Positions 55,699 through 64,000 of a DNA stretch of 64,000 nucleotides are shown in pieces. Under the pieces are notes generated by a model. It was not told the DNA's origin. It worked only from the letters and a program-made list of their open reading frames with translations, and searched no databases. A program made the position numbers and the translations under genes. Origin of the DNA: Aureobasidium sp. EXF-3400 (taxonomy: Eukaryota; Ascomycota; Dothideomycetes; Dothideales; Saccotheciaceae); assembly GCA_024195585.1 (NCBI GenBank), contig SWBL01000185.1, forward strand, positions 1 through 64,000, given 5' to 3'. The stretch's first letter is position 1. Every line of letters begins with the position of its first letter.

Positions 55699-58020
55699 GA
55701 TTTTGTCTTAGAATGATGATGAGCCGCACGCACAATTCTTAGCATTGTACACACCAGGCTTCGGTATTGGTGCTGATGGTCGCGACTCATCCTTATATAT
55801 GATTAGCTATACACACTTTCCCAAGTGGTTATTATATGTGGTGCAAGGCAACCGCCAGTAGATGTGATAAACGAAAGCAGACATTGCCCTACGCTTTCCA
55901 AAGCTAATCGCCCGAAAGCATCGCAGTAGGTACGTGACTTGGAGCCAGCAGCAATTCTGTCGACACGCATATCGGCCACCATCACACCATACTCTGGGCC
56001 TAGCTTAAACGTCTCAAACATCCACCGCTAGGCACATGACGAGAAAACGTGATATGAAATTACTCTGTGATGAGTCTAGCCTCAGCCGTCCAACAAGTCC
56101 TAGCTATATCCAAGTCACTTAGCAAATGACTACCCACTAGGACCATGGTAGCCACTGTGAGCACAAGGGCAATGCTCAATGGGCTGTCGATTTGCCATAT
56201 ATCGATTGAACTCGAAACAAAAGAGTGCGTTCTGAGTGATAGGTTTGCTGGCTCTTTACCGCTCGATTCTGTCCAGTAGCACACTAGAGGAAGTATCTAG
56301 CTACAAGATAGGAATCGGACTTGGGATAAGATCTTGCCTTGATTAACAGTTCCACTAGCTAAACTAATCAAAAATCATAGACCACGAACCATCACCGCTT
56401 TGCTTTGGTTTAAGTTGATTTGAGTCTCTTAAGCCATTTACCACGCAAGGACTATAAGCTGTCCATAATTGATAACCTGTTCGGCCAATCACAACTACCG
56501 GTGTTTACTATATAGAGAAACCAGCATCGCGATCTAATTTGGTGCTTGGGAAGCACGCCAGGTTTTGACAGGGTTGCCCTAACATCGAGTCGGTCTAGCT
56601 CAGCGATCACGATTAGATCGTGATGGGATCCAAAAGGACCTTCAAGCAGTAGAGAAAAGGCTGGAATCAGAAGTGTCTCGCTGGATTTTAGGTGATCCAA
56701 AAATGATTGACCAAAATTGTCTTCTTGTCAAGGTCAAGCATGCGCAATTAGCGACACTTTTCCCCGTCTTCTGCCACCCTTTAGTTCATTTGTGCGCATG
56801 GTCCGCCAAGCTCTTGCACCAGCAACACCACTATACGGACGGCAGTAGAGGGAAAAACGCATAGTAGGACATTTTGCTACACGGCCGAGATGCCAGTTGA
56901 GTCAATCAGGTCTCCAAGTTCCAAACAATATGATCAGTCCGAAGTATGGTTTTCGTTGGGTCGGGCAACGCTGCGTACCCCGCACACCAAAGGGAAATGA
57001 TGCCGGATCAATGAACTTTTTCGTTTTGCACCACGCGGGCCACATACGCAGAAGGCTACGTTGACACTCCAATATTTTTCGGACTTTGGTAGTCTTTCAG
57101 AAAACATTACAACATGGCGCTTGGTCTAGAAGATGGCGGACTTGGTCCAACGCAGAAGGCTGAGCATTGGTATGACCTCCGGCGAAACGAGTGCAATTCG
57201 CATCCCATAGGTAGTGAAAAGGGTGTATTGGTGTGTGGGTGACTAGCGTTGGTCGATGCCACAGGAAACATGCAACAGCAGCCAAGATCAAGTATGGCTG
57301 TGCAGCTAAGCGTACAGCTCGGCTAGTTGACGGCTGAGCTCGGGTGTCAACGTGTTTCCCTTGGCAACAGGCGAAGATAAATGTAAACTAGCAGACCTTT
57401 TCACCAGCCGAGTATTCACTCAACTAGCCGAGCTGCCTCCTCATGCAGCTTACATCACGTCGCTGTCCCGCGTCGGACCGTTAGCCGGTAATTACGTTTG
57501 TATTGAGACGATCGAGTTGATCGAATATGTTACACGTATGCGCTGACTATCTATGGTGCATACCACTCTGTGAGGGTCAGTTATCGGGTCATCTTCCATG
57601 CTTTGCGATGTTATCCATCAAACTTTACGCACCTTACCATGTCGGACCGACAGATTACAGGTCCGGATGTTCGGTGGGACCAGAAGCTCACCGGGTGCAA
57701 GTCATAACCATTTCGCGATATCCATCGATATCGCTTTCAGGCCAAGCCGGATTCGTTGCTGGGTGCTCGACTGACTCTCGTGGAATCTTGGCACAAGTGA
57801 AAGCATGCTAACCCATTGCCCACCTTTCGCTGTGCGAGCGTCAGAATGGTTAACATTAGATGGACTACACAGAATAGGAAAGCGTGTTTTGTCTCGTCCA
57901 AGACTATTCTTCATATATGAGGCCAGTGATTGGTGAGTCCACATAGGTGTCGTGTAACACAAAGGGAGTTCTACCCTCAATCGAGGGCAGGACTATAGAC
58001 ACAACAAACACGAAAACGAG
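55699..58020. other. Long intergenic stretch
   Basis: Only ORFs under 95 codons without motifs. Nothing supported. Confidence 0.4.
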
Positions 58021-59037
58021 ATGATCACAAATAGCGATCTGGATGAACAGCTTCTCCTGTTCCCAATTGAGGATGTGTCCAGCCACGAGATAAAAGTACT
58101 CGAACCTGCAAAGATATCTGAGAAAAATGCTGGAAATTCACCGGTCGACAAGTCAACATTCGGCAAACTCACGTTACTCGAAGCGAAAACGCACGCCCAG
58201 GAGCTTATTGAGAACCTAGTCTTGTTTCGCTCATCGATGAGCCGTCTAGGACACGTGTTTGGAAATTACGCGATGCGTCCTGATTTCTGGTTTGCGACCA
58301 TGTGTTTCGAGAAGTGGCTTGCTCTGAACTCTCGCATCCTCAAAGGCTCCTGGCTATGTCCAAGTGAGACTAGAGATGGACTCAGAAATCTTTCCACACA
58401 AAAGGGCCTGGATTGTCGGACCTTGGATACGTTAGCACAAAACCACAACAGCCACGGCCAAATTGAAGAAAGTGTTCATCGACTGTTCCAAAGAGCAGAG
58501 GTCGAGCGTCAACGCTTCGAGACAGCATACAATATACTGCGCAAACTGGATGACTCAAACACTATCGAAACCAAAGTTTCAGCCTCTGGAGGACTCTGTC
58601 AAAGTGTTTATCGTTCACCGCACTCAGACTCCTTAAAGAATCATTCTCGCTTGGAGTATGATTCTTGCTCGGAGCCAGTACACTTGTTGGGGAGTCTCGA
58701 TCGTATCGGGGGTCTTTTGCAATGTGTGGTCGAAGCAGCAGAAAACTATCCGGATCTGATGTCAAGTTTGAAAGCTCGCTTCGAAACAAGCTCCTCTAGA
58801 TCTTACAGATTAGAGCGGGATCTGGCACAACTGACAGCCTTACGGCACATCATCAACATCCATCGTCTAAGCGATAACTCTCAAGACAGCCTGATCAGCA
58901 CCAAGATTGAGGAGTTAGAGCAAAGCCAGGCAAATGAAAAGTGCCTTAGACAGAAGATAATATCACGTCTACTAGAGGAATTCAACTCAAGTTTCGACGG
59001 GCTCAAAGATCTTTTCGAGTCTGACGGAAACCGCTGA
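58021..59037 (+). CDS. Hypothetical helical protein, 338 aa; possible distant paralogue of the 20.4-kb gene
   Basis: A single intact ORF. The opening 45 residues are acidic; the remainder is largely helical with coiled-coil character near the end (LISTKIEELEQSQANEKCLR, SRLLEEFNSSFDGLKDLFES). Three segments match the gene at 20418-21647 in order: ENLVLFR with PDFWFATMCFEKW; LFQRAEVERQRFETAYNIL; and the closing SFDGLKDLFE. No catalytic motif, membrane span or signal peptide. The pair may represent an undescribed fungal family, perhaps BAR-like or scaffold helical bundles; that is a guess from composition. Confidence 0.58.
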   Translation: MITNSDLDEQLLLFPIEDVSSHEIKVLEPAKISEKNAGNSPVDKSTFGKLTLLEAKTHAQELIENLVLFRSSMSRLGHVFGNYAMRPDFWFATMCFEKWLALNSRILKGSWLCPSETRDGLRNLSTQKGLDCRTLDTLAQNHNSHGQIEESVHRLFQRAEVERQRFETAYNILRKLDDSNTIETKVSASGGLCQSVYRSPHSDSLKNHSRLEYDSCSEPVHLLGSLDRIGGLLQCVVEAAENYPDLMSSLKARFETSSSRSYRLERDLAQLTALRHIINIHRLSDNSQDSLISTKIEELEQSQANEKCLRQKIISRLLEEFNSSFDGLKDLFESDGNR

Positions 59038-59362
59038 AGAAGGGATATGATCTTTCTAGATCTTCGGGCATCTCGAAAGTGGACTAGGGCGACGCGGGTC
59101 TGGGCCTCTGACAAGTACTTCAGCAAATCCACTTGTTGCATGGAGCCAGTTCTTTTAGGTATGGAGGTCGACATGGGAGTGAATGGCGAAATCTGGTAAG
59201 ACACGCCGTCGGTTAAGCGTATGAAGCACACTCTCGTCCTTTTGTAAAGCAGAATTCGAAAGCACGTCAATAGTCTGGGTGAAAGGAAGTTATGAGGCTT
59301 TAAAGTTCCTCAAAACAATGCTGGTACAGCGTCCTAAGGTGAGTCCGTCGTTGAATTGAAGT
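59038..59362. other. Intergenic
   Basis: Nothing supported. Confidence 0.35.
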
Positions 59363-59890
59363 TCAAGTAATTTGTGCTTTCTTTTCCTCCAAGTCTTTTG
59401 TAGTATCGATGTCCTTCAGCATAGATCTGAGGATGGACTCGAGCTCGTTGACAAGACGCCTTTCTTCGAGATTGTCGTGGCTAGATAAGCTCGTTATTCT
59501 TGCGATCTCCCTTTCCACAAAGCTACGCGATTGCAATATATTCGTGGGCAACAACGATTCGAACACCCTGGACTTCACAAGGCTGTCAAGCCTTTTCCAG
59601 TCTAGTTCCAGGGGAGCTAGACAGACGTGAACAGTCGTACGTATCTTGGTTGGTCTAGGTCAACTCACCCCCGCATGAGGTCGGCATCTTGAATTGAGAC
59701 AGATCGTCCACCAGTGTCGGTAAGATCGGATATTTGCAGGTAGCCAATATCAATGGATGAATAGGGTTACTTTTCGCAGTCCCCTTATCAGCATTTGACA
59801 TCAGGTAGCCGATGCAGAAAACCGCGGTGCTATCTCGACTGCAGCCAGCACACGTTTCATACTCCTCTGACCAGATGAAATTCTTGGAAG
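59363..59890 (-). CDS. Ankyrin-like gene, 3' part (5' end unresolved)
   Basis: Model: complement(join(59363..59616,59669..59890)). A 52-nt intron (GTGAGT donor, TGTCTAG acceptor) joins in phase. The upstream exon encodes FIWSEEYETCAGCSRDSTAV and SNADKGTAKSNPIHPLILAT, whose Asn-Pro-Ile-His-Pro-Leu pattern is ankyrin-like; the downstream exon is a charged helix (NLEERRLVNELESILRSMLK). An in-frame stop lies a little above 59890 and no good ATG is found except at 59801, so the true 5' exon is missing or unrecognised. A 62-codon ORF just upstream (59857-60045, Cys-rich) may supply it, but no phase-correct splice was found. Confidence 0.38.
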
Positions 59891-60784
59891 AGTAAGTCGC
59901 ACATCATACAGCCTCGTATCTTGCTAGAGCACAAATTCATATGTTGACCAAGGAATGGACATTGCGCAACGCCTACACACCCAAGCATGTGCTGTAGAGC
60001 CGCTTTGTAACTTTTCGCTCTACACTCCTCACTTGTAGGACGCACAAAGCAGCATACTCGATTCTCTTCTATGTTCCAAACATTATTTTTTCCGTATTTT
60101 TGCTTTCAAGACAGCTATGATCCACGTTAGTGTCGATCTCGCCAGCATGCGCAAGTGTTTTGGCCACGTCGCAATCACTTATACCGTAATATCTATGTGA
60201 CCTGCAGATGCATGGAGAGAATGAATAACATATTGGAGCCACTGTAAACTATTCTTGTCAAAACAACCGAGTGCGGGGTGACGAGCTTCACATGCATCGA
60301 GACACTTCACTTTACTGCTCCTTCGCTTTGGCTGTGGACAAAGCTGACTGATCAGTCTGGCTTACCATGATTGAGCCGCTGATTGCTACACACACGCAGT
60401 ACTGAGTCCAACCGTTAAACTCGCTCAAGCACGACTCGCTGCCCAACGATGATCAAGAACAGTGCGTTCTTGCATGTCGTGTGAGCTTCCGGGAGCTACA
60501 CCCAGGCTGGGGTATCTCGATCACTGCCTAGCACCGTTGCGGTGCTGTCGGATCGGAACAAGCCTCAGGAATGAATGAATGGCCGATGGGGACGGTACGA
60601 ATGTTAATAATAAGCAAGGCAGGAGTTGAGGGTCTCGTGCCACATGCTTTGGCCGCAATGTGCTTTGAGATGGGTTGTGTACATTTTGTGTGGATCAATC
60701 AAAATTTCTACACAACAAAGCGCTTTACACACCGCTGTCACGGAAGATAGCTTTGCAGCTCGAAAAGTGGTTCCCTATGAATAC
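59891..60784. other. Intergenic
   Basis: Apart from the Cys-rich ORF at its left edge, nothing supported. Confidence 0.4.
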
Positions 60785-61886
60785 TCAACACACTGACGAG
60801 AGCGCAGACTGTGCATGAGTCAATGTATAATACACACTCGAGACTGTGCTAGACGTCGCTGAAAATGCGGCGGTCGCGATATCGGGACACTTTGAGCTCA
60901 GGCCACAGTCCAAGCTGTACATCATCGTTCCATAGGGATCTTCGCGCAAGTCAATGACGCCGAAAAACGGCGTCTGGGCAGGGTCCGCTAGAATGTACCA
61001 CCAGAAGTTGATACAGCGAGCTTGCAATTCGCACGCTACTTTCGACCAATACAGTGCCGCATTATCAATACCGGGCTTCGGTCCGCTCGTCTTTGATGGA
61101 TTTTCTGTCGGCCAACCCGTTTCCGTGATCCATATCGGCTTGCCCAGGGACAAAGGCAGCATACTCTCGTAGGCTTTCCAAAAAGAGTCCGCTGCTGCAG
61201 AGACATCCATCGCTTGATCCTGGGAGAAGTAGGGAAATATATTGAGCCCTACGAAGTCGAGAACATCTAGGAGCTGACTATTAGTATGGTTTGTATAGGC
61301 GTCCAGCGTGTCTACGTGCTATGGAAATGGTCAGTATGGCAGATATTTAATTGCTTCAATTGGATATACTAACTCCAACCGGAACGTGCTGGAGTACCGA
61401 GCCCTGTAACAAGGTCCGAACTTGCTGAATGTAATCGACGAGCACGGACATGTCCTGCCCAGGACCGCTGCCGCTGCTGACACCAAGTACAGAAGAACGA
61501 TACAAATCCTCACTGCCGACGGAGATCCCGATCACCAAGTCACTGAGACCCTGAGACCCGTACAGAGACATGGCACACTCTAGAGCTGCGAGCTCCTTTG
61601 CAAAGCCGTCTCCATCTACAGATGTCCATAAACCTAGCAGAAGTTTGGTATTCGTAGCCAGGGCTGCTGGGATGGCCTCGATCACGGTGTTATTACCTCC
61701 TTCCTGGATCATTGTATACAGTCTAGCACTGGAAAAGCTCGTGGTGCCAGGCAGAGATGTAGATAACGAGAACTGTCTGTAAAACGATTCGTAGTCATTC
61801 CCCTGAGCTGCGTAGTTGAAGCCATGATAGGTCGCCGAAGTGGCACTGGCGATGAGGACTACTGCATAGAGAGTCAGATCCCGCAT
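60785..61886 (-). CDS. Secreted GH17 beta-1,3-glucanase-like protein
   Basis: Model: complement(join(60785..61318,61374..61886)), 348 aa; one 55-nt intron (GTTAGT ... CATAG) in phase 0. Residues 1-18 are a signal peptide (LTLYAVVLIASATSA). GH17 landmarks: YHGFNYA at the mature start, ARLYTM, the acid/base region VIGISVGSEDLYR (Glu near 126; the residue before it is Ser where plant enzymes have Asn), VGLNIFPYF, the nucleophile motif WITETGWP (Glu near 237), and FWWYILADP. The C-terminus is Ser/Thr-rich but lacks a clear GPI signal. It acts on wall beta-1,3-glucan by hydrolysis or transglycosylation. Intact. Confidence 0.83.
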
Positions 61887-62165
61887 GGCTAGATTGTCCC
61901 TAGAGAATGTAATATGGGACCCTCCAGAGGGTTCGAGCTCCTGTACATAAGATATCTTGCAGCGCCGGCTTACGTGAACACGCAGAACTCGCGTGAACCC
62001 AGAATTACCTTACTGTTAGTTACGACCGCATACGTCTCGCGGTGTATCAATCAATCAAGCAACAACCACCTCGATGTCAATTTGTCTCTAGCTCATTATC
62101 CAGATTTGGCATGATGACAAGAACGATCTGAACACAAAGCCTCGTTCTGAGCCAAACGACCTTCG

Positions 62166-63206
62166 ATGTGGACTGCTATCATTGCCCAAACAGCTCTGGA
62201 CGACTGCTTCAACCTTCCAATGGTTGATTTGCTTCACCTTCCGATCGAAATTCGCATGATGATCTGGAGCCTTCTGCTCCCTAGGCATACAACGTTCGAA
62301 TCAGCTCAATGCAAGCAGCGAAAAGACTTTTCCAGACCTGCCGCCATGAGCATCCGAGAAGTTGATGACCAGAGAAAGCCTGCGACGGTTGTCTCGCAGC
62401 TTCTGCTTCTATCACCACTGACTTTCGGAGAAGTTGCAGATACTTTCTATAGCAAGAACACGTTCTGCTTTGACATTCGTGATACAGACTCCATGGAAAG
62501 TCAATCGAGGACCGCAAGATCCTCAATCAACCACATCCGACTGGTCGATCGACTGAGTTATACTCTGCCTGCAATGAGCATTAAAAGACTTCTCAGTTTG
62601 TTCTGCAGCCTCAAATCTGTCTCTGTACCGACGTATCCTGAGCCTTTCCCAACACCATCCTTTGATATCAACTTGCAGCACCGAGCGATGAATCTCTCCA
62701 AGATTCGAGATCTGGTAGAGCATCTTAGAGAAGGCTATTACGAACAGCTTTTTCTAAACTACAACCAGTCGTGTCCGCCAGAGAGAGAGAACCTGGACCA
62801 ACTGCTGACTCTCAGGCTGCTTCGTCGTTTACAGTCCGACGGACACTACGTCAACAACAAAGAAACACATCTCTGGTTGGAGATATTTGTGGCTTGGATC
62901 TATAGCTTCCCTTCAAAACGGTCTAAGATTCTCAAGGTACTCGAAAGAATGGATCCTGCATATGATAGAGGCTTTCTTGCTTGTTTGGTAGAGACCGAGG
63001 TCCAGAATTCTGACACGAGAGGCTTCACTATCGCACTGAGCATGCCAAAAAGTTCGCCGCCTAGACAGAGTCGCACTACGTTTAAGGTGTCAGGAGATAT
63101 GATAGTTCGGTGTCAACAAAGTGGAATCAGCCGTCTTCCGCTCACCATGATCAAGCACAACCCTCTCGAGCATTATCTTTTCCAGGATTGCCTGATGACG
63201 AATTGA
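62166..63206 (+). CDS. F-box-like protein of the fungal type, 346 aa
   Basis: A single ORF. The opening LLHLPIEIRMMIWSLLLPR (residues about 21-39) is the LPxEIRxxIW/Y motif that starts many fungal F-box-like and related proteins. A conserved-looking region follows: a surface loop with VVSQLLLLSPLTFGEVADTF and FYSKNTFCFDI (typical Y/FxxNTF strand), then INHIRLVDRLS. Members are usually thought to recruit targets to SCF ubiquitin ligases, though many are uncharacterised. A second Met at residue 19 gives an equally good start. No C-terminal repeat domain is visible. The frame is intact. Confidence 0.6.
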   Translation: MWTAIIAQTALDDCFNLPMVDLLHLPIEIRMMIWSLLLPRHTTFESAQCKQRKDFSRPAAMSIREVDDQRKPATVVSQLLLLSPLTFGEVADTFYSKNTFCFDIRDTDSMESQSRTARSSINHIRLVDRLSYTLPAMSIKRLLSLFCSLKSVSVPTYPEPFPTPSFDINLQHRAMNLSKIRDLVEHLREGYYEQLFLNYNQSCPPERENLDQLLTLRLLRRLQSDGHYVNNKETHLWLEIFVAWIYSFPSKRSKILKVLERMDPAYDRGFLACLVETEVQNSDTRGFTIALSMPKSSPPRQSRTTFKVSGDMIVRCQQSGISRLPLTMIKHNPLEHYLFQDCLMTN

Positions 63207-64000
63207 TGCCTAGATTGATCGATACATGTTCGACCCCCTTCTAGTAGTATAGATCATATTGACGTTCAAGACGGCGTTGGTGAGTCGAACTATATTATCC
63301 GAAGACCCCGTAAGACCAAAAGCGTGTGCGTCGTCAGATAGTCTCGACTCAGTGACACGGGTTTAGCTAAGTGCCACTTGTTCCTAATCCAAAACTCAAT
63401 CATATATTCTGTTTTGTGGTACTGAACTCAGTCCATGGCTCATTGATGGAGTCTCGAATCATTACATCTTCATGAACAAAGTGTGCCTGTGGGTTCTCTG
63501 TAAGTGGCATACCACAAAATTCAGAGCCCTCATGGGTATGGCTTGCAATTTTTCAGTACGAGCTACCGGTCTTCAGTACATTTTCCGTAAAACAAGGTGC
63601 TTGTCAGGACACTTCTCTGGGCGCGGAGACCCTCGGGAACGGTAAGTCGTTATTGAACAGACAATCGCTACGATCTACGTAAAAGTGAACATGGGCTACG
63701 ACAGTACCATCGAGACGAGTCGTCTAGCGCAGCCAACATATACTACAAACCCATTGTTTCGTGCTGTAGTCATAATGCTACTCTCGAACTGGCATTTTTT
63801 TGCCTCTACAAAGCGACCTGAGAGTAAATAGTAGTCGCATACACAAAACAGTGGTGAACGCATACATACTTCCGATAAAGCCTGATGACGAAACTCTTCG
63901 ACTGGTCGACATCAAGGACATGCTACGATGTTGATCGCAGTATCTCCGTCGAATGTGAGCTGATACACAAACGCTGCTCGTTTATCGTCATACGCGTAGG
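63207..64000. other. Intergenic to window end
   Basis: Nothing supported. Confidence 0.4.

Overview
This window reads as a filamentous ascomycete (Pezizomycotina) chromosome segment. The genes have short introns of about 40-80 nt with GTRNGT-type donors and CTNAC-like branch points. The gene content is typical of that group: a fungal rhodopsin/PTH11-like membrane protein, a cytochrome P450, a family 2 O-methyltransferase, a TRI101-type acyltransferase, fungal GH18 and GH17 enzymes and a chromodomain Ty3/gypsy element. I cannot name a species. Exon joins were worked out by hand from splice signals and reading phase.

Layout. 1-318: 5' end of a bZIP factor on the minus strand, running off the window. 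1.9-2.4 kb: small two-exon hypothetical. 3279-8807: a dead chromovirus (Ty3/gypsy) with a 363-bp 3' LTR, a 5' LTR reduced to 33-35 bp, a 5-bp target duplication and an antisense Zn2Cys6-like ORF. 11.2-13.1 kb: six-exon P450. 14.6-15.5 kb: secreted double-psi beta-barrel protein. 16.3-21.7 kb: coiled-coil and unknown ORFs. 22.9-23.3 kb: an unusual histone H4 variant. 25.2-25.8 kb: acyltransferase relic. 28.3-29.7 kb: seven-TM rhodopsin-domain protein. 30.5-32.0 kb: intact acyltransferase. 32.9-35.8 kb: 913-aa TPR protein. 36.3-38.0 kb: folylpolyglutamate synthase. 39-48 kb: a graveyard of short, often frameshifted gene pieces and a three-copy diverged repeat. 48.4-49.4 kb: multi-TM protein. 52.1-53.5 kb: O-methyltransferase. 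54.0-55.7 kb: GH18 chitinase. 58.0-59.0 kb: unknown helical protein, possibly a distant paralogue of the 20.4-kb gene. 59.4-59.9 kb: ankyrin-like piece. 60.8-61.9 kb: GH17 glucanase. 62.2-63.2 kb: F-box-like protein.

How the genes relate. I see no single pathway or secondary-metabolite core enzyme (no PKS, NRPS or terpene synthase), so the P450, O-methyltransferase and acyltransferase are best read as separate accessory enzymes. The secreted barrel protein, chitinase and glucanase are all cell-wall-facing. Intergenic DNA is long and coding density low, as in repeat-rich accessory regions.

The most striking feature is the H4 gene. After splicing it has exactly the canonical 103 codons and an almost intact histone fold, but three of the four acetylatable tail lysines (K8, K12, K16) are replaced. 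The tail intron is 48 nt (a multiple of three) and stop-free, so retention would lengthen the tail by 16 residues without breaking the frame.
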